Of a stretch of DNA of 51,138 nucleotides, positions 47,276-51,138 are shown piece by piece. The notes beneath the pieces are model-generated. The model did no database searches, was not told where the DNA came from, and was given only the letters and a program-made list of their open reading frames with translations. Within the stretch, counting starts at the first letter, position 1. Every line of letters starts with the position of its first letter. The position numbers and the translations under genes were made by a program. The DNA lies in contig WTGW01000083.1 in NCBI GenBank assembly GCA_011523395.1, forward strand, positions 1-51,138, in the 5' to 3' direction. The DNA comes from Acidimicrobiia bacterium (GTDB lineage: Bacteria; Actinomycetota; Acidimicrobiia; Spongiisociales; Spongiisociaceae).

Positions 47276-49623
47276 GGCAGGTCGGGAAGCCACTGGCCAG
47301 GCGCGAGGACGACCGGCTCCTGCGAGGGAAGAGCCGGTACCTGGCCGACCTGGCGTTCGGCGACCAGCTCGAGGCGATCGTCATCAGGAGTCCGTTCGCC
47401 AGGGCCCGCATCCTGTCGATCGATACCACCGCCGCGCTCGCCGCCGACGGCGTGGTGGCGGTGTTCACCGCCGAGGATCTCGTGGACGTCGATCCTGCTC
47501 TGACCCGCCAGTTCTACTCGCTCACGCCTGCCTTCGTGGAACGTCACGACGTGTTCCTGGGGCCATACAGGGAGCCGATCCTCGCCCCGGGCCGGGTGTC
47601 ACGGGTGGGCGAGCCGGTGGCCCTCCTCGTAGCCACCGGTCGAGCGGCCGCCGAGGACGCCGCCGAACTGGTGGAGGTGGACTACGAGCCGATGGACCCG
47701 ATCGTCGACCCGCTCGAAGCCATGGCGCCCGGCGCCGATCCGGTAGCGGCCGACGTGCCCGGCAACGTCCAGGCCTCGTTCCGGATCGAGGTCGGTGACC
47801 CAGGCCGCGTGGCAGGAACAGCCGATCGAACGGTCAGCGGCCGATTCCGCATCGGGCGCTCGGTGGGATCGCCCATCGAGAACCGGGGCGCGGTGGGCGT
47901 GCCGGCCACCGGCACCGAGCCGCTGACAGTCTGGTCCACCACCCAGATACCCCATGTCCTCCGGTCCTACCTGGCCGACTTCCTCCGGTGCGGCGAGGAG
48001 GATCTCCGGGTGGTGGCGCCCCCCATGGGCGGGAGCTTCGGAGGGGGCATCTATGCGGAGGAGCTCCTAGTGGCGTTCGCCGCCCGAGCGCTGGAGAGGC
48101 CGGTCCGGTGGCTGGAGGACCGCCGCGAGAACCTGGGCAACGCCCGCCACTCCCGCGACCAGATCATCGACGCCCGGCTGGCCTACGACCTCTCGGGGAG
48201 GTTCCGGGCTCTCCGCATGCGTATCGTCCAGGACTGCGGATCGGCCAACCTGTTCGGCCTGACCCTGCCGTTCAACATCGCCTCCCACGCCCGGGGCCAG
48301 TTCGCGATCGACCACTTCGATGTGGAAGGGCTGTGCGTCCTCACCAACAAGACCCGGAACACGCCCGTAAGGGGCGCCGGGCGCCCGGAGGCCACCTTCG
48401 TGCTCGATCGGCTGGTGGACATGGCCGCCGACGACCTGGGTCTCGACCCGGCGGAATTGCGGCGGCGCAACCTGATCCCCGCCGGTGAGATGCCGCGGGA
48501 CATGGGCATGCTGTACCGGGACGGAGCGCCCATGGTGTACGACTCCGGCAACTTCCCCGACCAGCTCCACACCGCGCTCGAAGCCTCCGGATACTGGGAG
48601 AAGCGCCGGCTGGGCGGCAGAGCCGGAGAGGGCAACCGCGCCCGCGGCATCGGTATCTCTTCGCATGTGGAGGCCACCGGACTGGGTCCCCACGAGACCG
48701 CCCGCCTCGAGATCGACGACTCGGGGAGAGTGGTCCTCACCTGCGGGTCCAACCCGCACGGCCAGAGCCATGCCACCACCCTGGCCCAGGTGGCAGGCGA
48801 CGCGCTCGGCGTTCCCTATGACCGCATCGAGACCCGTTTCGGCGACACCGGGCTCCTGGAGCGAGGCGGAGGCACCTTCGGAAGCCGAAGCGCCGTCACG
48901 GCAGGTTCGGTCGTCCATAGCGCGGCTATCGAACTGCGGCGACAGGTCCTCGAACTGGCGGGCGAACTGCTCGAATGCGACCCGGCCGACCTCGACATCC
49001 GGGACGGCCTGGTGAGCCCCCGAGGCGTGCCAGGAATCGGGCTCGGTTTCCCCGAGCTGGCCGCCGCCGCCCGCGACCGCAACGACGGTGACGGGTCCGG
49101 GCTGAGCGCGCATGACGAGTTCGTGCCCTCCACGGTCACCTTCGGATCGGGAACCCACGTCGCGTCGGTGGCTGTGGACCGGGAGACCGGTGTCGTCAGC
49201 CTCACCGGTTACGTGGTGGTGGACGACTGCGGCACCGTGCTGAACCCGATGGTGGTGGACGGCCAGCAACACGGTGGGGTGGCCCATGGGATCGGAAACG
49301 CCCTCCTGGAGGAAGCGGTGTACGACGAGGACGGACAACTCCTCTCCGGAACCTTCATCGACTACCTGCTTCCCACCGCCACGGACGTCCCCGACATCGA
49401 GGTCATCCACCGACCGCATCCCACCCCGCTCAACACCCTGGGCGTAAAGGGCGCCGGGGAGGGCTCGACCGCCTCCGCTCCCGGTGCCATCGCCAACGCG
49501 ATCGTGGACGCCCTCCGACCGCTGCGAATCGAGATCAACGAGATGCCGATCACCCCGCAGAGGCTCGTGGAGCTGATCCGAGCGGCGGAGGCCGAACACA
49601 TGGTCGGCTCAGCCGGAAATTAG
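47272..49623 (+). CDS. Molybdenum hydroxylase large subunit (xanthine dehydrogenase / CoxL-like)
   Basis: FGGGIYAEE, TPVRGAGRPEATFVLDRL, GVKGAGEGSTASAPGAIANAI. Confidence 0.92.
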   Translation: MRQVGKPLARREDDRLLRGKSRYLADLAFGDQLEAIVIRSPFARARILSIDTTAALAADGVVAVFTAEDLVDVDPALTRQFYSLTPAFVERHDVFLGPYREPILAPGRVSRVGEPVALLVATGRAAAEDAAELVEVDYEPMDPIVDPLEAMAPGADPVAADVPGNVQASFRIEVGDPGRVAGTADRTVSGRFRIGRSVGSPIENRGAVGVPATGTEPLTVWSTTQIPHVLRSYLADFLRCGEEDLRVVAPPMGGSFGGGIYAEELLVAFAARALERPVRWLEDRRENLGNARHSRDQIIDARLAYDLSGRFRALRMRIVQDCGSANLFGLTLPFNIASHARGQFAIDHFDVEGLCVLTNKTRNTPVRGAGRPEATFVLDRLVDMAADDLGLDPAELRRRNLIPAGEMPRDMGMLYRDGAPMVYDSGNFPDQLHTALEASGYWEKRRLGGRAGEGNRARGIGISSHVEATGLGPHETARLEIDDSGRVVLTCGSNPHGQSHATTLAQVAGDALGVPYDRIETRFGDTGLLERGGGTFGSRSAVTAGSVVHSAAIELRRQVLELAGELLECDPADLDIRDGLVSPRGVPGIGLGFPELAAAARDRNDGDGSGLSAHDEFVPSTVTFGSGTHVASVAVDRETGVVSLTGYVVVDDCGTVLNPMVVDGQQHGGVAHGIGNALLEEAVYDEDGQLLSGTFIDYLLPTATDVPDIEVIHRPHPTPLNTLGVKGAGEGSTASAPGAIANAIVDALRPLRIEINEMPITPQRLVELIRAAEAEHMVGSAGN

Positions 49624-49663
49624 GGTGGGAGGCACATCCCACCGGACCGCCAAGGAGTTGCGC

Positions 49664-51052
49664 ATGCCCGCATTCGATCTCGCCATAGTCGGTGGCTCGA
49701 TCTGGACCACCCAGGGATTCGTCGACCGGACGGACATCCTGATCACAGGCGAGAGGATCGCCGCATTGCGGCCGACCGGGGAAGGACCGGTGGATGCGAC
49801 CGAGGTCGTAGAGGCCGCCGATCGGCTGGTGATCCCGGGCTTGATCGACACTCACTCCCATCACCGGGACCCGGGTTTCACCCACAAGGAAGACATCACC
49901 AGCGCCACCCGCGGAGCGGCGGCAGGCGGAGTGACCACTACGGTCGGAATGCCCAACGTCAACCCGCCTACCACCACGCCGGAGCGCTACCGGGCCCTGA
50001 TCGAGGATCAGTCCCGGCGCGCCGTGGTCGACTTCAACCACAACCCCTCCCCCACCAACGTGGACATGGTGGCGGAGATGGCGGAGATGGGCGCGCTCGG
50101 CTTCAAGGTCTTCATGGTGGTGGACGCCGCCCGTAGCTACCCGCATATGCCCGGGTTGGGCGTTCACAAGCACGACGACCTGGTCCGGATCATGGAGGCG
50201 GTGGGCGAGACCGGCCGACCCCTGATGGTCCATCCCAACGATCAGGCGGTCCTCGGCCTGATCGAGCACGCCCACTTCGAGGCGGGGAAGATGGACCCCG
50301 AGTCGTACGCCAAGGCGGAGTGGATGTATGACGGGGCGGTGTGGAACAGCGGGGTGGCCACGCTGATCGAACTCAACCACGGCGTGGGAGGACCGCTGCA
50401 CGTGCTCCACATGATGTCGGACCGGACAGTGGAGCTGATCCGCCGCGCCAAGGCCGACGGACAGGACGTCACGTCCGAGGTCAACGCGTTCGGGCTATTC
50501 CACGCCGACTGGGACGAGATAGCCCACATGGGTCCCCTCGCCATCGGGAGATGCCTCAAACCCGAGTGGCGGGAGGCGCTCTGGGAGGGGATCGCCGACG
50601 GCACGATCGATGTGCTGGGAACCGACCATGCCCCCCACACCCTCGAGGAGAAGGCCACCGGCTGGGACAACATGTGGGCCACCCCCACCGGCACGCCGCA
50701 GCTCCAGCACTACCTGATGAAGCTGCTGGACGCCTCGCGCCGGGGCCTCATCTCCCTCGACAACGTGGTGCGGATCGGCTCCCACAACCCGGCTCGGCGC
50801 TTCGGGCTGTACCCGCGCAAGGGCACCATCGAGGTTGGGTCCGACGCCGACCTGGTGGTGATCGACTATCACGCCGAGCACACGGTCACCCGGGACGAGG
50901 TGCTCTCAAAGGCCGGGTACTCGGGGTACGAGGGCCAGACACTCAAAGGTGTTCCCGTGCTGACCACGGTGCGGGGCAGGATCGTGGCCCGCGACGGAGT
51001 GGTGACCGCGGAGCCGGGATACGGACGGTTCGTTACCCCGGCAACTGCCTGA
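49664..51052 (+). CDS. Dihydropyrimidinase/allantoinase/dihydroorotase-like amidohydrolase
   Basis: GLIDTHSHHRDPGFTHKEDI, ALGFKVFM Lys, VLGTDHAPHTLEEK; start ATG 49664. Confidence 0.88.
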   Translation: MPAFDLAIVGGSIWTTQGFVDRTDILITGERIAALRPTGEGPVDATEVVEAADRLVIPGLIDTHSHHRDPGFTHKEDITSATRGAAAGGVTTTVGMPNVNPPTTTPERYRALIEDQSRRAVVDFNHNPSPTNVDMVAEMAEMGALGFKVFMVVDAARSYPHMPGLGVHKHDDLVRIMEAVGETGRPLMVHPNDQAVLGLIEHAHFEAGKMDPESYAKAEWMYDGAVWNSGVATLIELNHGVGGPLHVLHMMSDRTVELIRRAKADGQDVTSEVNAFGLFHADWDEIAHMGPLAIGRCLKPEWREALWEGIADGTIDVLGTDHAPHTLEEKATGWDNMWATPTGTPQLQHYLMKLLDASRRGLISLDNVVRIGSHNPARRFGLYPRKGTIEVGSDADLVVIDYHAEHTVTRDEVLSKAGYSGYEGQTLKGVPVLTTVRGRIVARDGVVTAEPGYGRFVTPATA

Positions 51053-51086
51053 ACCCTTCCCGTCTCGGGCGTTGGTTCCCGGGCGG

Positions 51087-51138
51087 TGGTCAGTGGTCAG
51101 TGGTCAGTGGTCAGTGGTCAGTGGTCAGTGGTCAGTGG
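51087..51138. repeat. Heptanucleotide tandem repeat (TGGTCAG)n, truncated by window end
   Basis: Seven perfect 7-bp copies plus a 3-bp partial copy running to the last base. Confidence 0.97.

Noticed and set aside
48067-49599. 510-aa minus-strand ORF
   Set aside because: Antisense shadow of the molybdenum hydroxylase large subunit.
47272-49623. True aerobic CO dehydrogenase large subunit
   Set aside because: The active-site loop reads TPVRGAGRPEA rather than the AYxCSFR motif of form I CoxL, so only a general molybdenum hydroxylase call is supported.
51087-51138. CRISPR array
   Set aside because: Unit is 7 bp with no spacers; a simple tandem repeat.

Overview
GC-rich, gene-dense actinobacterial-looking DNA (lineage is inferred, not tested). 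The window holds about 47 convincing CDSs and reads as a catabolic island for cyclic amides, ureides and nucleosides. Main modules: (i) the 3' end of a hydantoinase A-like gene, an Asp/Glu/hydantoin racemase, a Dpp/Opp-type ABC transporter, hydantoinase B and an amidohydrolase; (ii) a homocysteine S-methyltransferase gene behind a clear SAM-II riboswitch followed by a terminator-like hairpin; (iii) a minus-strand block with adenosine deaminase, allantoinase/dihydropyrimidinase-like enzyme, amidohydrolase, an uncharacterised TIM-barrel-like protein, 2-hydroxyacid dehydrogenase, aminotransferase and epimerase; (iv) a bicupin / nitrilase-family / cyclase-family operon; (v) an unusual 796-aa secreted protein (FnIII-like + helical sensor-like + LivJ-type binding domain) next to a decayed IS1182-like transposase; (vi) a complete ECF transporter (S-T-A-A') overlapping a uridine-phosphorylase-like gene and an amidohydrolase; (vii) a NMT1/THI5-type ABC transporter, a Rid-family protein, a three-subunit molybdenum hydroxylase and a dihydropyrimidinase-like enzyme. 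The window ends inside a (TGGTCAG)n heptamer repeat. No tRNA, rRNA or CRISPR array was recognised. Best leads: the SAM-II riboswitch outside its usual host range, the FnIII/TorS-like/binding-protein fusion, the ECF-nucleoside phosphorylase operon with a degenerate ATPase site, and the bicupin operon. All family calls come from reading motifs in the translations; no database search was run.
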